Source of the DNA: Coriobacteriaceae bacterium
Lineage (GTDB): Bacteria; Actinomycetota; Coriobacteriia; Coriobacteriales; Coriobacteriaceae
Reading direction: 5' to 3'
DNA length: 64,000 nt
NCBI GenBank assembly: GCA_025993015.1
Contig: DAJPFV010000001.1
Span: forward strand, 1 to 64,000
The position numbers and the translations under genes are program-made. Under the pieces are notes generated by a model. The model saw only the letters and a list, made by a program, of their open reading frames with translations, did no database searches and was not told the DNA's origin. How positions within the stretch are numbered: the first letter of the stretch is position 1; every line of letters begins with the position of its first letter. This document shows positions 28,567 to 38,001 of this stretch, piece by piece.

Positions 28567-30078
28567 TTATCGATAAGACACAGACTGCTGGGAGTCCTTG
28601 ACGACAACGTCGTGGGCGCCGCCTTCGACGATGGAGGTGGAGCTGACCAGGGTCAGGCGTGCCTTTTCCTGGAGCTCGGGGATCGAGAGGGCACCGCAAT
28701 TGCACATCGTGGACTTGACCTTGTAGAGCGTGCCGCCCACGCCGTCCTTGAGGGAACCTGCGTAGGGAACGTAGGAGTCAACGCCCTCGACGAAGCTGAG
28801 CTTCGCGGCGCCGCCCAGGTCGTAGCGCTGCCAGTTGCGGGCACGTGCAGAACCCTCGCCCCAGTACTCCTTCATGTACTGACCGTTCACGTTGACGCGC
28901 TCGGTCGGGCTCTCGTCGAAGCGGGCGAAGTAGCGACCCAGCATCATAAAGTCGGCACCCATGGCAAGGGCGAGCGTCATGTGGTAGTCGTAGACGATGC
29001 CGCCGTCGGAGCACACGGGCACGTAGACACCGGTCTCCTCGTAGTACTCGTCGCGAGCGCGGCAGACGTCGATCAGCGCGGTGGCCTGGCCGCGACCGAT
29101 ACCCTTGGTCTCGCGGGTAATGCAGATGGAACCGCCGCCGATACCGACCTTGATGAAGTCGGCACCGCAGTCGGCCAGAAAGCGGAAGCCCTCGGCGTCG
29201 ACGACGTTACCGGCACCGACCTTGACGTCCTCGCCGTAGTTGGCGCGGATCCACTCGATGGTGCGCTTCTGCCACTCGCTGAAGCCCTCGGAAGAGTCGA
29301 TGCACAGGACATCGGCGCCGGCCTCGATGAGCAGCGGCACGCGCTCGGCATAGTCGCGGGTGTTGATACCGGCGCCAACCATGTAGCGCTTGTCGCCATC
29401 GAGCAGCTCGTTGGGGTTGGTCTTGTGGCTGTCGTAGTCCTTGCGGAAGACGATGCCCATGAGGTGATCGTTGTCGTCGACGATAGGCAGAGCGTTGAGC
29501 TTGTTGTCCCAGATGACGTCGTTGGCAACCTTGAGGCTGATGTTCTTGTCGCCCACGATGAGCTGCTCACGCGGGGTCATGAACTCGGAGACCTTCGTCT
29601 GGTGGTCATCGCGACTGGGGCGATAGTCACGGCTGGTGACGATGCCCAGCAGCTTACCCTTGGGAGTGCCGTCGTCGGTAACCGGCATGGTGGAGTGACC
29701 GGTCTTCTCCTTGAGCTCAATGACCTGCTCCATGGTCATGTCGGGGGTCAGCGTGGAATCGGACTGAACGAAGCCGGCCTTGTGATCCTTGACGGCCTTG
29801 ACCATAGCGGCCTCGGACTCGGCGCTCTGGGAACCGTAAATGAAGGACAGGCCACCCTCGGTAGCGAGCGCGACACCCATGTCGACGCCCGAGACGGACT
29901 GCATGATGGCGGAAACCATGGGGATGTTCAGGGTGATTGCCGGCTTCTCACCGCGCTTAAAGCGGGTTAGCGGCGTCTTAAGAGAGACGTTGTTGGGGAT
30001 GCACTGCGAGGACGAGTAACCAGGGACCAGCAGATACTCCGAAAACGTGTGGGACTCACCGGGAAAGAACGTAGCCAT
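28567..30078 (-). CDS. guaB: Inosine-5'-monophosphate dehydrogenase
   Basis: 503 residues, the committed step to GMP (IMP to XMP with NAD). The TIM barrel is interrupted by two CBS domains at about 95-215 ([20 protein letters not shown]). The catalytic loop is [13 protein letters not shown] with the active cysteine. The C terminus has [14 protein letters not shown]. Start ATG at 30078 with AAGGAG upstream. A single gene, divergent from the ModE-like regulator across a 193-base gap. Confidence 0.93.
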   Translation of the reverse strand: MATFFPGESHTFSEYLLVPGYSSSQCIPNNVSLKTPLTRFKRGEKPAITLNIPMVSAIMQSVSGVDMGVALATEGGLSFIYGSQSAESEAAMVKAVKDHKAGFVQSDSTLTPDMTMEQVIELKEKTGHSTMPVTDDGTPKGKLLGIVTSRDYRPSRDDHQTKVSEFMTPREQLIVGDKNISLKVANDVIWDNKLNALPIVDDNDHLMGIVFRKDYDSHKTNPNELLDGDKRYMVGAGINTRDYAERVPLLIEAGADVLCIDSSEGFSEWQKRTIEWIRANYGEDVKVGAGNVVDAEGFRFLADCGADFIKVGIGGGSICITRETKGIGRGQATALIDVCRARDEYYEETGVYVPVCSDGGIVYDYHMTLALAMGADFMMLGRYFARFDESPTERVNVNGQYMKEYWGEGSARARNWQRYDLGGAAKLSFVEGVDSYVPYAGSLKDGVGGTLYKVKSTMCNCGALSIPELQEKARLTLVSSTSIVEGGAHDVVVKDSQQSVSYR

Positions 30079-30271
30079 GTTTCTCCTTTTTCCATGCGAC
30101 CGGTCGGCTGCAGGCCTCGTAGGACCCAGCCCAACCTTGGGCGCCCAATACTGGGGAAGTATCTTAACGCACTTTGACTGCTACAATGCATGATTTAAGA
30201 AGAGCACACGAGGGTTTGACGCAGGCTTTGCGTTTGCCCAGCAAACACTTTAGCGGGGAGACGTGGAGCAC

Positions 30272-30619
30272 ATGGAGTACAAGACGACGGCAAAGTTGGT
30301 CATTCAAGCGTGCGACAAGGATCTGCCGGGCGTGTTCGGCCACGGCTGCGTCTTGCTGCTGCAGGGTATTGCCCGCGAGCACTCGCTCAACCGCGCCGCC
30401 AAGAGCATGGGCATGGCGTATTCCAAGGCCTGGCGCATTGTGAACGAGGCGGAAGGACAGCTGGGCTGCAAGCTCATCGAGCGCGACGGCGCCCGCGGGT
30501 CCAGCCTCACCCCCGCCGGCGAGCGAGCCATAGCGGTCTACGAGGAGCTGCAGGCCGACATCAACCAAGTAATTGCCGCAAAGGCCAACGACCTCATCGC
30601 CAGCATCACCAAAAAGTAG
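30272..30619 (+). CDS. ModE-type winged-helix transcriptional regulator
   Basis: 115 residues with only the DNA-binding part of ModE/LysR-type regulators: LLLQGIAREHSLNRAAKSMG, MAYSKAWRIVNEAEGQLG and LTPAGERAIAVYEEL. There is no molybdate-binding TOBE domain, so the ligand is unknown. The ATG at 30272 was chosen; a GTG at 30263 sits too close to the GGGGAG. It is one of few plus-strand genes in this half of the window and converges on the PLP-fold gene, whose stop is the next base. Confidence 0.8.
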   Translation: MEYKTTAKLVIQACDKDLPGVFGHGCVLLLQGIAREHSLNRAAKSMGMAYSKAWRIVNEAEGQLGCKLIERDGARGSSLTPAGERAIAVYEELQADINQVIAAKANDLIASITKK

Positions 30620-31612
30620 CTACTTACGGAGGGCGTTGTCCAGGGTGGCCGCAACTATCAAGGGATTGTCGGTGCCGGCGAAGAGGCGGACGGTGCTCCC
30701 CTGCTTGCCGCGTGGGGCCGAAAGGCGCGTCGTTGCGCCGCCGGCGGGCGATATGCGGAACTCGTCGGGCAAAGCGTCGAAGAGCTCGCCCGCGCTAAGC
30801 TCGATAAGGTCAAATTCAACTGCCGGACCAAAGCCATGCTCGAGGATTCCCGTCGCAATAGCATGATCGGGATGCGAGCTCAGCCCGGGATAGCGCACGT
30901 TGCGCACCATTTCGTTGGCGGCCAGGTACTCGGCCAGCGCACGGGCGCGGTCGAAATGCGCCTGCATGCGGGCGTCGTGCGAGGACAGCCCGCATTCCAG
31001 CACGTCGGCCTCATCGACAGACAGGTCGAGTGCCAACGCACCGCAACCAGCAAACAACGCATGCGCACACTCGGCAGCGGCATCCACACGATGGCGCTTG
31101 AGTTGCGAGCGCGCCACCGAAGCGGCAACGAGCTTGCGCGGAGCTTTGCCGGCGCACACGCGATCGAGCGCCTCGAGCGACAGGACGGCACCCAAACGCA
31201 GCGGATCGCACCCAAAGACGCTTGCCACGGTGTTATCCACCACAAGCAGCGCACGGGCCTCACGCGCCGCCCGACCCAGCGCACGCAGATCGGGCACGCG
31301 CAGACCAAACCCGCCGATGGAGTTGACGAACCACCACAGGTGCGGACCCTCGGCATCAAACGAAGCATCCAAGCCCTCGGACGCGGCGGTAAACGCCGCA
31401 ACCGACGGCTCCCCCACGAGCACAACGTCGCAGGCATCAAAGCCGCGCGCAAACGCATCGGCAAAGTCGTCCGCAAAGGCCACCAGGCGGTCACCAGGAC
31501 GCACAATCCCCAACAGAGACAGCGCCGCCGGCACATGCGAGGCCGCAACAAGACGCGCCTCACGCGCACCAGCCCTTATAGCCCAGGCCTCTTCTAGCTG
31601 TTGCACGTCCAC
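30620..31612 (-). CDS. Cys/Met-metabolism PLP-fold protein lacking the PLP lysine
   Basis: 330 residues with the fold pattern of cystathionine gamma-synthase and relatives: LLVVDNTVASVFGCDPLRLGA aligns with the family's DNTFATP...LGAD stretch, and VRNVRYPGLSSHPDHAIA with the C-terminal domain. The PLP-binding block SATKY is replaced by LEALDRV: the Schiff-base lysine appears as Arg. The length is below the usual 380-400. It may be a catalytically dead homologue or one with a shifted function. It converges with the ModE-like gene. Confidence 0.7.
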   Translation of the reverse strand: MDVQQLEEAWAIRAGAREARLVAASHVPAALSLLGIVRPGDRLVAFADDFADAFARGFDACDVVLVGEPSVAAFTAASEGLDASFDAEGPHLWWFVNSIGGFGLRVPDLRALGRAAREARALLVVDNTVASVFGCDPLRLGAVLSLEALDRVCAGKAPRKLVAASVARSQLKRHRVDAAAECAHALFAGCGALALDLSVDEADVLECGLSSHDARMQAHFDRARALAEYLAANEMVRNVRYPGLSSHPDHAIATGILEHGFGPAVEFDLIELSAGELFDALPDEFRISPAGGATTRLSAPRGKQGSTVRLFAGTDNPLIVAATLDNALRK

Positions 31613-31651
31613 GCGGCACCATCCCTTAATTAAAACCGAACCAAATAAGCT

Positions 31652-31769
31652 TTCCAGGTTGAGGATAGCTAGCGAGCGGGCAGCTGCCGTAGCGAGGTGC
31701 CGCGAAAGAGGAGCGACGCGTACTTTATGTACGCGAGCGACGGTTTGAGCGGCAGATCGCCCGGCAGAT
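31652..31769. repeat. Structured dispersed repeat, copy B
   Basis: The core 31699-31754 repeats copy A. The middle stem is GCCGC/GCGGC here against GCCGT/ACGGC in copy A, a compensated change; the inner GCGTAC/GTACGC stem is kept. It sits between the end of the Pel operon and the PLP-fold gene. The rest of this 207-base gap holds a 9-bp hairpin at 31790-31813 that may end the Pel transcript. Confidence 0.7.
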
Positions 31770-31819
31770 GTCCGCGCAGCGTCGAGCGGTCCGGCGTTCG
31801 TTAGAACGCCGGAACAAAA

Positions 31820-32485
31820 TCACCCGTGATACTCGCCGTTGTATTGGATAAGCGTCAGGTCATCCACGCCATCGAGTGCGCGGATGGCATCGGCATAGGG
31901 CATATCCACACCGTCCGAGAACACCTCGACGGCCATCTCCACCTTGTCGCCGCGCATCGTCTTGGACTTGACGGAAAACTTAGTGCGCCCAAATGCGCGC
32001 ACGATATCATCGCCGGTGGTCTGACCCGTGTAGTGAATGACCATCATGTACACGCGCGCCTTGTCCTGGTGGCTCGCAAAGCCAGCGATCATCACCACGA
32101 TCACCACGGCCGTGAGCCCCACGAGCGCATACATGCCGGCGCCGGCCGTAATGCCCGTCGTAATGGCCCAAAACAGATACAGCAGGTCGAGCGGGTCCTT
32201 GACCGCCGTACGGTAACGAACGATGGACAGAGCACCGACCATACCGAGCGAGATGACCACGTTCGTCGAGATCGCGAGCGTGACCATGCAGGTGAGCACG
32301 CACATGCCCACGAGCGTCACGGCAAAACTGCGCGAATACACCACGCCGGTAAAAAAGCGCTTGTACACGTAATAGATCAGGATGCCCATGGCGAGCGCCA
32401 CGAGCAGCGAAAGACCAATCTTGGCAGGGTCGACCTGGCCAAACGCCTCCAAAACGGAGTTCTTAAAAAAGTCCCTGGTGCTCAT
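31820..32485 (-). CDS. DUF4956 membrane protein
   Basis: 221 residues with four predicted membrane segments (about 23-43, 53-72, 76-95 and 105-135) and a soluble C-terminal part (about 140-221). The motif GALSIVRYRTAVKDPLDLLYLFWAI is the core of DUF4956. The function of the family is not known. It is often found beside VTC-domain and CotH genes, as here; it starts 4 bases after the VTC gene stop and is the last gene of the Pel operon. Confidence 0.88.
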   Translation of the reverse strand: MSTRDFFKNSVLEAFGQVDPAKIGLSLLVALAMGILIYYVYKRFFTGVVYSRSFAVTLVGMCVLTCMVTLAISTNVVISLGMVGALSIVRYRTAVKDPLDLLYLFWAITTGITAGAGMYALVGLTAVVIVVMIAGFASHQDKARVYMMVIHYTGQTTGDDIVRAFGRTKFSVKSKTMRGDKVEMAVEVFSDGVDMPYADAIRALDGVDDLTLIQYNGEYHG

Positions 32486-32488
32486 GGT

Positions 32489-33280
32489 CTAAATATCCCC
32501 TCGGTTCCCAAAATCCGATTCCCAGTAGTTAAATCCGCGAAGGTAGGCGGTCTTGTCGTAGCACAGGCAGTACTTGGAGACCGCCGTAAGCTCGGCTGCG
32601 CCCGGCGGCACCATATCGCGCACCAGCTGCGGGCAAAACTCCGTAAACTTGACCTCCATCACTAGCTTGCCGGGCTCCAGGACCGGCAGCGCGGGCAGCG
32701 TCGCGTCAAAGATATCGAAGCTTCCCACCGCGGCACGCACGTTCATGTCAAACGCAATGCGCACAGTGCCCTCATCCATCACCCACGGCTCGCGCTCGTA
32801 GTCCACGATGGTCCTCGGGCGCATCACGTTGCAGATGCACTCAATGTAGAACTCGCGACAGAGCGGATAGGGGCTCCTCAGCAAAAAGTCGTAGTCTCCG
32901 GCCAGAATCTGCTCAAACTCGCCACGTGTGAGCGGCGCGTCCTCCTTGTAAATCCAGCTACCGTACTTCTTTTTGCGCTCGAGCTTAATCACCTTGTCGC
33001 TGCCGTTATAGATGCGCACGCGATACTTTTTGCGCATGAGAATACCGGCGTCTTTTTCCTCGTAGGCCGAGTTGCAGTAGTCGTCAAAATACAGGCTGCG
33101 AATGGTGTAACCACCCGCCCGTGCATGCTTGTCCAGCTTAAACACCGACGCCATGCGACAGGCAAGCGCAGCGTGCTCGCCCTCGTTAATGAGATATTTG
33201 AGCTCGTGGCGGTAACGCTCCTGCGTGGCACGCACAGGCGGGGCCGCCCAGCGCTCAAGCAGCGCGCTAGCCCTCCTCAT
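32489..33280 (-). CDS. VTC-domain (polyphosphate polymerase-like) protein
   Basis: 263 residues. It has the tunnel-fold pattern of the VTC domain: RYRHELKYLINEGE, IRSLYFDDYCNSAYEEKDAG, YRVRIYNGSDKVIKLERKKK and LVMEVKFTEFCPQ. In yeast VTC4 this domain makes polyphosphate from ATP; bacterial homologues are mostly uncharacterised. The ATG at 33280 overlaps the CotH gene end by 14 bases; an in-frame start at 33307 and later GTG starts are also possible. The partner genes are CotH and DUF4956. Confidence 0.85.
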   Translation of the reverse strand: MRRASALLERWAAPPVRATQERYRHELKYLINEGEHAALACRMASVFKLDKHARAGGYTIRSLYFDDYCNSAYEEKDAGILMRKKYRVRIYNGSDKVIKLERKKKYGSWIYKEDAPLTRGEFEQILAGDYDFLLRSPYPLCREFYIECICNVMRPRTIVDYEREPWVMDEGTVRIAFDMNVRAAVGSFDIFDATLPALPVLEPGKLVMEVKFTEFCPQLVRDMVPPGAAELTAVSKYCLCYDKTAYLRGFNYWESDFGNRGDI

Positions 33281-35036
33281 ACGTGTCCTCCACGACCTTA
33301 CCGCCATCTTGCACGTAAAAACACTTCATGCCGTAGTGCTTGCCGTCGTCGGTCACATAGTAGTCAAACGCATCTTGCGTATGGCCGTCGGAGTTGGCGG
33401 CACGCACGCGAACAAAATACTGGCCGGTATCGGGCGCATCGCAGGTCACCTCGGGAAGCAGCACGTCCTCGGCCTTAAAGACCACGTCGCTTATGGCATA
33501 GTCGCGCGCAAGCTCTACGGTGTAGCGAATGTCGCGCGCCTCAAAGTCGTAGGACGCATCCCAATTAATACGCAGCTTACCGTTATCGATCTGCGGCACG
33601 CCAATGTAGAACGGCATGGGCTTTTTAAAACTCTCGCGAAAGCTCTTGTAGTTCTCCTCGATCTCGGAGGGAATCGCCGCGGCGATCTGCTCGTATTGGT
33701 CCTTGGTGACAGGCAGATTATCGATATCGGGCGAAGCAAAGACCAGGGATTCAGTCACCTCGCGGTAGTGTTTGATCATCTTGGTCAAGCGAGTCTCGGT
33801 CAAATACGAGCGCAAGTCCTTGACGGCACGGTCGAGTTCGCTGCGGAACGACTTGCTTCGCAACGCGCGGTTAAACAGCACGTTGCCCCAGTAGTTGCTT
33901 GCACCGCGCTCCCAGCTCGCGTAGTCCGAAAACCCGGTAAGAGAAAGCTCCAGCTTACGCAGCATGCCGTCGTTATCCCAATCTAAAAAGTACCAGGTAT
34001 TTGAGTTGAGCGGGCTGTACAGATAGCAGTTACGGTTCTGCGTATCGCAGTTGCCCGTCAGAATCTGAAACGCCAGCCAATAGACCAGGTTCTCGGTATC
34101 AAAGTAGGTGTCGAGCACGTCATCGATCTTTTGCGATTCGTCGTTGAGGGCGTCGAGCATCTCGATGAGCTTGGTGTGGCCCGAATCGCCCTTAATCTCG
34201 AGCATGCCCTCAAAGCTTGCCTGGTTGTAGTCGGGATCGTCGGCAAGCTTAATGGTGTCCTCGTAGCGATGGAAATCAAAGCTGTTCACCTTGTACAGGT
34301 GCCCGCTCTTATCCAGGCCATGTGCCTTAAGCGCCGTCTTGTTGAGCTGCTCCACCTGCGTAAACAGGCCGTAGTCCTCAAAAGTATCGTTGGACTTTTC
34401 GGTCTGGTCGCACACCCACAGATGCACAAACTGCGTGCGCAGGCCCATCATCTGGGGAATCCCGCGGATAAGGTCGTAGGCCATCTTGTTGCGAAAACGC
34501 ATACCCTCGCCCATGTGCTTGTTGAGCGCAATCGCGCGCTGTTGGCGCCAGGTACCCTTGCCCTTTTTGAGCTCCACCTTGTAATTCTTTTGCGAGTTAT
34601 TGCTCGATGTCTGGCCGCGCACCTGCACGGTGGCATTGGGCGCTTCCTCGCCATAGCCAACCTCGCCGGCCACCGGGCCGTCTTCGTCGCCCGGCTGCAG
34701 CAGACCCATAACCTGATAGCGCGTCACACCCATGTCGGCATAGTCATACACCGAGTACGTATTGATCTCGGCCCAGCTGTGGTCGGTGTTCTCGGACCTG
34801 TTACCGCGCGAGACGGTCAGGTACATGGTCACAATGCCCGAGTCATCGTAGACCTCGTAGAGCTCGTCCTTGTCGCGCAGGTGTTTGGCCTTATTCGAGG
34901 CCTCAGCCTTTTTAATCTTGTCCTGCTTTTTGACCTTTTTGGTCGAGGAGTCTTCCTGCACCGAGCAGCCCGAAAGCAACAGCGCGCCGGCAGCCGCCTC
35001 AAGCAGGCGACGGCGAGACATCATCCTAACGGTCAT
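33267..35036 (-). CDS. CotH kinase family lipoprotein
   Basis: 589 residues. The N terminus MSRRRLLEAAAGALLLSGC has an SRRxLL twin-arginine-like motif and a lipobox with Cys24, so an exported lipoprotein is likely. A Lys-rich linker follows. The CotH domain shows VQVRGQTSSNNSQKNYKVEL, then FLDWDNDGM with the metal-binding Asp residues. The last 90 residues look like a fibronectin-type III domain. CotH of Bacillus phosphorylates spore coat proteins; the target here is unknown. It overlaps pelG by 11 bases, with GGGGAGG before its start. Confidence 0.88.
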   Translation of the reverse strand: MTVRMMSRRRLLEAAAGALLLSGCSVQEDSSTKKVKKQDKIKKAEASNKAKHLRDKDELYEVYDDSGIVTMYLTVSRGNRSENTDHSWAEINTYSVYDYADMGVTRYQVMGLLQPGDEDGPVAGEVGYGEEAPNATVQVRGQTSSNNSQKNYKVELKKGKGTWRQQRAIALNKHMGEGMRFRNKMAYDLIRGIPQMMGLRTQFVHLWVCDQTEKSNDTFEDYGLFTQVEQLNKTALKAHGLDKSGHLYKVNSFDFHRYEDTIKLADDPDYNQASFEGMLEIKGDSGHTKLIEMLDALNDESQKIDDVLDTYFDTENLVYWLAFQILTGNCDTQNRNCYLYSPLNSNTWYFLDWDNDGMLRKLELSLTGFSDYASWERGASNYWGNVLFNRALRSKSFRSELDRAVKDLRSYLTETRLTKMIKHYREVTESLVFASPDIDNLPVTKDQYEQIAAAIPSEIEENYKSFRESFKKPMPFYIGVPQIDNGKLRINWDASYDFEARDIRYTVELARDYAISDVVFKAEDVLLPEVTCDAPDTGQYFVRVRAANSDGHTQDAFDYYVTDDGKHYGMKCFYVQDGGKVVEDTYEEG

Positions 35037-36570
35037 CAGAACCTCCCCAATGCTTGCGATATACGCGAACTACTGCGCGCTCGAACGCGCCGTGCGGCAC
35101 GACCTTATGTCGGCCTTCCTCATAGCGTTGTTCGGCACGGTCGAGCAAGCGGCCCAGCTGTGTAAAGCGACCCGTTTTGTCGGTCGCCACAATGGGCTGC
35201 TGGCTCAGGATACGATAAGGCAAGTTGGCGGTATAGGTATCGAACCGCAGCAGCGCCACGATAAAAAACACCGCCGCACCCAACAAAAAGCCAAAGCCGT
35301 AAAACTGCTGCGGCAAAAGCAACGACACGGCAGTCGCCAGCCCGGCCACACCGGCAAACAGGCCCGAAGCCAGAACGGCCCCCTTGTAGTCGGTAAAGTA
35401 CAGCAAGATGAGCATCACCGTATTGCCCACGGCATACAGGCCATAACCCACGCACAGCGTGCGAAAATACCCGTGCATAAGGTTGTTAAAGCCCAGCGGC
35501 AGAGCCGAGAGCACCGTGGTCTCGAGAGAAATGACCGCAGCGGTCACAAACAGCTGCTTGAGCGCGCAAAAGCGCAGTTCGCTGTTGAGCGTGGAGAGCA
35601 TCTCCTCCTCGGCCACCACAATGTCGCCTACCACGCCGCCGTCGTTGAACAGGCTGTAGTAGTCGCGGTAGCGCGGATAGAAGTTGACCTCGACCGAGAC
35701 CACAAAGTTGACGGTCGTGACCAGGATGGTCAAAAACGCGATGAGCGCCGGCACATCGTAGTAGGGCGCACCATAAAAGAAGCCCTTGACCTGCACGCCA
35801 ATGGGACCGGCCCAAATAATCACCAGGTGCGCAAAGAGCCCCAGATTGGTTAACAGACCCGTGAGCGCCAGCGGCATAAACTGATCGAGCCACCGCAAAA
35901 AGGGCCAGGGGCTGCGGTCGCTCTGAGGAAAATACCGGTACAGCAGCACCACGTCCCAGGCGAGCATGACGCCGTAGCCCAGAGCAATTGACGCCAACAG
36001 GCCCTCGACCGGCGGCAGTCCCAGCGCCAGCGCGGCCAGGGCGCACAGGCACGCCACGCCAATGGCAGCCGCAAAGCTGCACAGGATGCCGCGGTAATCC
36101 TTGATGGCCGTGAGGTAACTCATGCCGTTCCAGTTGACGATCATAATGTTGAACAGCCACAGGCACAGCAGCCCCTGCAGCAGCGTGGCGCCCGAGAACA
36201 GCAAAAAGACGCCGTAGAGCACCGTGCCCGCAACGAGCATGATGGCGTTGGAGCCCCAAAACGAAGGCAGTATCTCATCCTCGCGCTCGGCAAACAACAT
36301 ATCAGCCAAAAAGCGCGTGACCGGCATGGAGAAAAAGCTCGTGAGCGTGAGCGACGCCAGCAGCGTATAGGTCACCATGCACACCAGCAGGTCTTGGTTG
36401 GCGCGGCCCACGCCCCACAGACCGCACAGCACCAAGATACCCACCTGGAGCAGCACGCCCAGCAGCATCGGGCCCGTGCACACAATGCCGGCGTAGCCAT
36501 AGGCGCGCATCGTGGCAAACAGGCCCTTGCGCTTAAACAGGCGCTTGAGCTCAAAACCAATTCCGGCCAC
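35026..36570 (-). CDS. pelG: PelG-like polysaccharide exporter
   Basis: 514 residues with about 12 hydrophobic segments; MOP-superfamily flippase fold. The N terminus MAGIGFELKRLFKRKG is the PelG hallmark. In Pel systems PelG acts with PelD, PelE and PelF as the inner-membrane synthase and transporter. GTG start 3 bases after the pelF stop, behind GGGGGAG. The C-terminal cytoplasmic tail is basic. Confidence 0.9.
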   Translation of the reverse strand: MAGIGFELKRLFKRKGLFATMRAYGYAGIVCTGPMLLGVLLQVGILVLCGLWGVGRANQDLLVCMVTYTLLASLTLTSFFSMPVTRFLADMLFAEREDEILPSFWGSNAIMLVAGTVLYGVFLLFSGATLLQGLLCLWLFNIMIVNWNGMSYLTAIKDYRGILCSFAAAIGVACLCALAALALGLPPVEGLLASIALGYGVMLAWDVVLLYRYFPQSDRSPWPFLRWLDQFMPLALTGLLTNLGLFAHLVIIWAGPIGVQVKGFFYGAPYYDVPALIAFLTILVTTVNFVVSVEVNFYPRYRDYYSLFNDGGVVGDIVVAEEEMLSTLNSELRFCALKQLFVTAAVISLETTVLSALPLGFNNLMHGYFRTLCVGYGLYAVGNTVMLILLYFTDYKGAVLASGLFAGVAGLATAVSLLLPQQFYGFGFLLGAAVFFIVALLRFDTYTANLPYRILSQQPIVATDKTGRFTQLGRLLDRAEQRYEEGRHKVVPHGAFERAVVRVYRKHWGGSDDR

Positions 36571-36573
36571 CGG

Positions 36574-38001
36574 CTACTCCCCCTCTCTGGGCAGGTCAAA
36601 CGCTTGCGCCGTCACGTCGTACAGCGCGCGATAGTTGGCGAGCATCTGCTCGTGCAAAAAGTACGTGGCAACGCGACGCTGGCCTCGTTCCCCCATCTCA
36701 ATGCGACGGGCGCGGCTTATGCACATGCGTTCCATGGAATCGGCCAAGCCCTTGCGATACATAGGCGGCGTCACAAAACCCGCCACGCCAAAGTCATCGC
36801 CCGGAGCGCCTTCGAGCAACTCACGGCAGCAGCCCACCTCGGTCGTCACGCAGGGACGACACGCGGCAAGCGACTCCAGCACGCTGAGCGGCTGGCCCTC
36901 GGAGATGCTCGTCAAAATGGTAAAGTCGAGCTTTTCCATGTACTCGACCACGTTGACGCGGCCGGTAAAGATCAGGTCGCGCACGCCCAGGGTTTCGACC
37001 AGCGCGTGGCACTCGGCGCCGTACTCCTCGTCGTCCACGCCGCCCATGATGTGCAGGCGCACCTTGGGCAGGCGCTCGTGCAACTCAAAGAAGGCATAGA
37101 TCATGGTCTTGACGTCCTTGATGGGCGCCAGACGCACTACCGCGCCAATGTCCACCCAGCCGTCATCGGGCTTTAAGGGGATGTCCTTAAAGCGGTCGAA
37201 CTGGATGCCGTTGGGGATGACCAGGCATTTGTCCGCATCGCAGCCCATATCGATCTGCGTCTTGCGGGCGTTATGGAACAAACTCGTCACACGGAAGGCG
37301 CGGCGATAGATCTCCTCCGAAAGCAGGTAGAAAAAGCGAATCCAGCGGTCCTTAAATGACGGCACCACCCAATCGGCGCGAATGATCTCTTCCTCGCGCT
37401 CGCGGGTATAGATGCCATGCTCGGTCAGCAGCACCGGCGCATGGTGAACGCTTGAGCCCAGGCAGGCGAGCAGGCCACCGTAGCCGGTCGAGATGGCATG
37501 GTACACATCGGCCACCGGCACCTCGCTGCCCAACAGGTAGAGCACGGGCAGCAACATGGAGCGCATGGTATGGAATGCATCGGCAAAGGGCATGTAGGGA
37601 TACTCGGCCAGGCACACGTCGCGAAAGATATCCATAAACGTGCGGCTCTGCAAAAACGAGAGCGGATGCACGCGACGGCGGTGGAAGATATCGAATAACA
37701 CGTCCCAGTCCGGATTGGAGAGCGACACCAGACGGCGTAGCGCCTCGCGCTCACGGTCGTTAAAACTGGCTTCATGTTGCTCGCCCGAAAGCCGCAGGGC
37801 ATCGTCCAGGAACACCTCGTGCACCTCGACCACGTTGCCGGGCAGCTCGTAGACAAACTTGCCACGGTCGGCAGCATGCGCGCCGATCACCCACAGCACA
37901 AACTCGTGCTCGGGCATGGCCGTAATGTAGCCATGCATCCAGGTAGATACGCCGCCGTGCACATAGGGGTAGCAACCCTCGAGTACCAAGCAGATCCTCA
38001 T
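36574..38001 (-). CDS. pelF: PelF-like glycosyltransferase
   Basis: 475 residues, GT4 family, cytosolic polymerase of Pel. The start MRICLVLEGCYPYVHGGVS is typical of PelF. The donor-site motif SEGQPLSVLESLAACRPCV contains the EX7E pair. It overlaps the PelA-like gene by 4 bases (ATGA). In Pseudomonas PelF uses UDP-sugars; the donor here is inferred. Confidence 0.92.
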   Translation of the reverse strand: MRICLVLEGCYPYVHGGVSTWMHGYITAMPEHEFVLWVIGAHAADRGKFVYELPGNVVEVHEVFLDDALRLSGEQHEASFNDREREALRRLVSLSNPDWDVLFDIFHRRRVHPLSFLQSRTFMDIFRDVCLAEYPYMPFADAFHTMRSMLLPVLYLLGSEVPVADVYHAISTGYGGLLACLGSSVHHAPVLLTEHGIYTREREEEIIRADWVVPSFKDRWIRFFYLLSEEIYRRAFRVTSLFHNARKTQIDMGCDADKCLVIPNGIQFDRFKDIPLKPDDGWVDIGAVVRLAPIKDVKTMIYAFFELHERLPKVRLHIMGGVDDEEYGAECHALVETLGVRDLIFTGRVNVVEYMEKLDFTILTSISEGQPLSVLESLAACRPCVTTEVGCCRELLEGAPGDDFGVAGFVTPPMYRKGLADSMERMCISRARRIEMGERGQRRVATYFLHEQMLANYRALYDVTAQAFDLPREGE

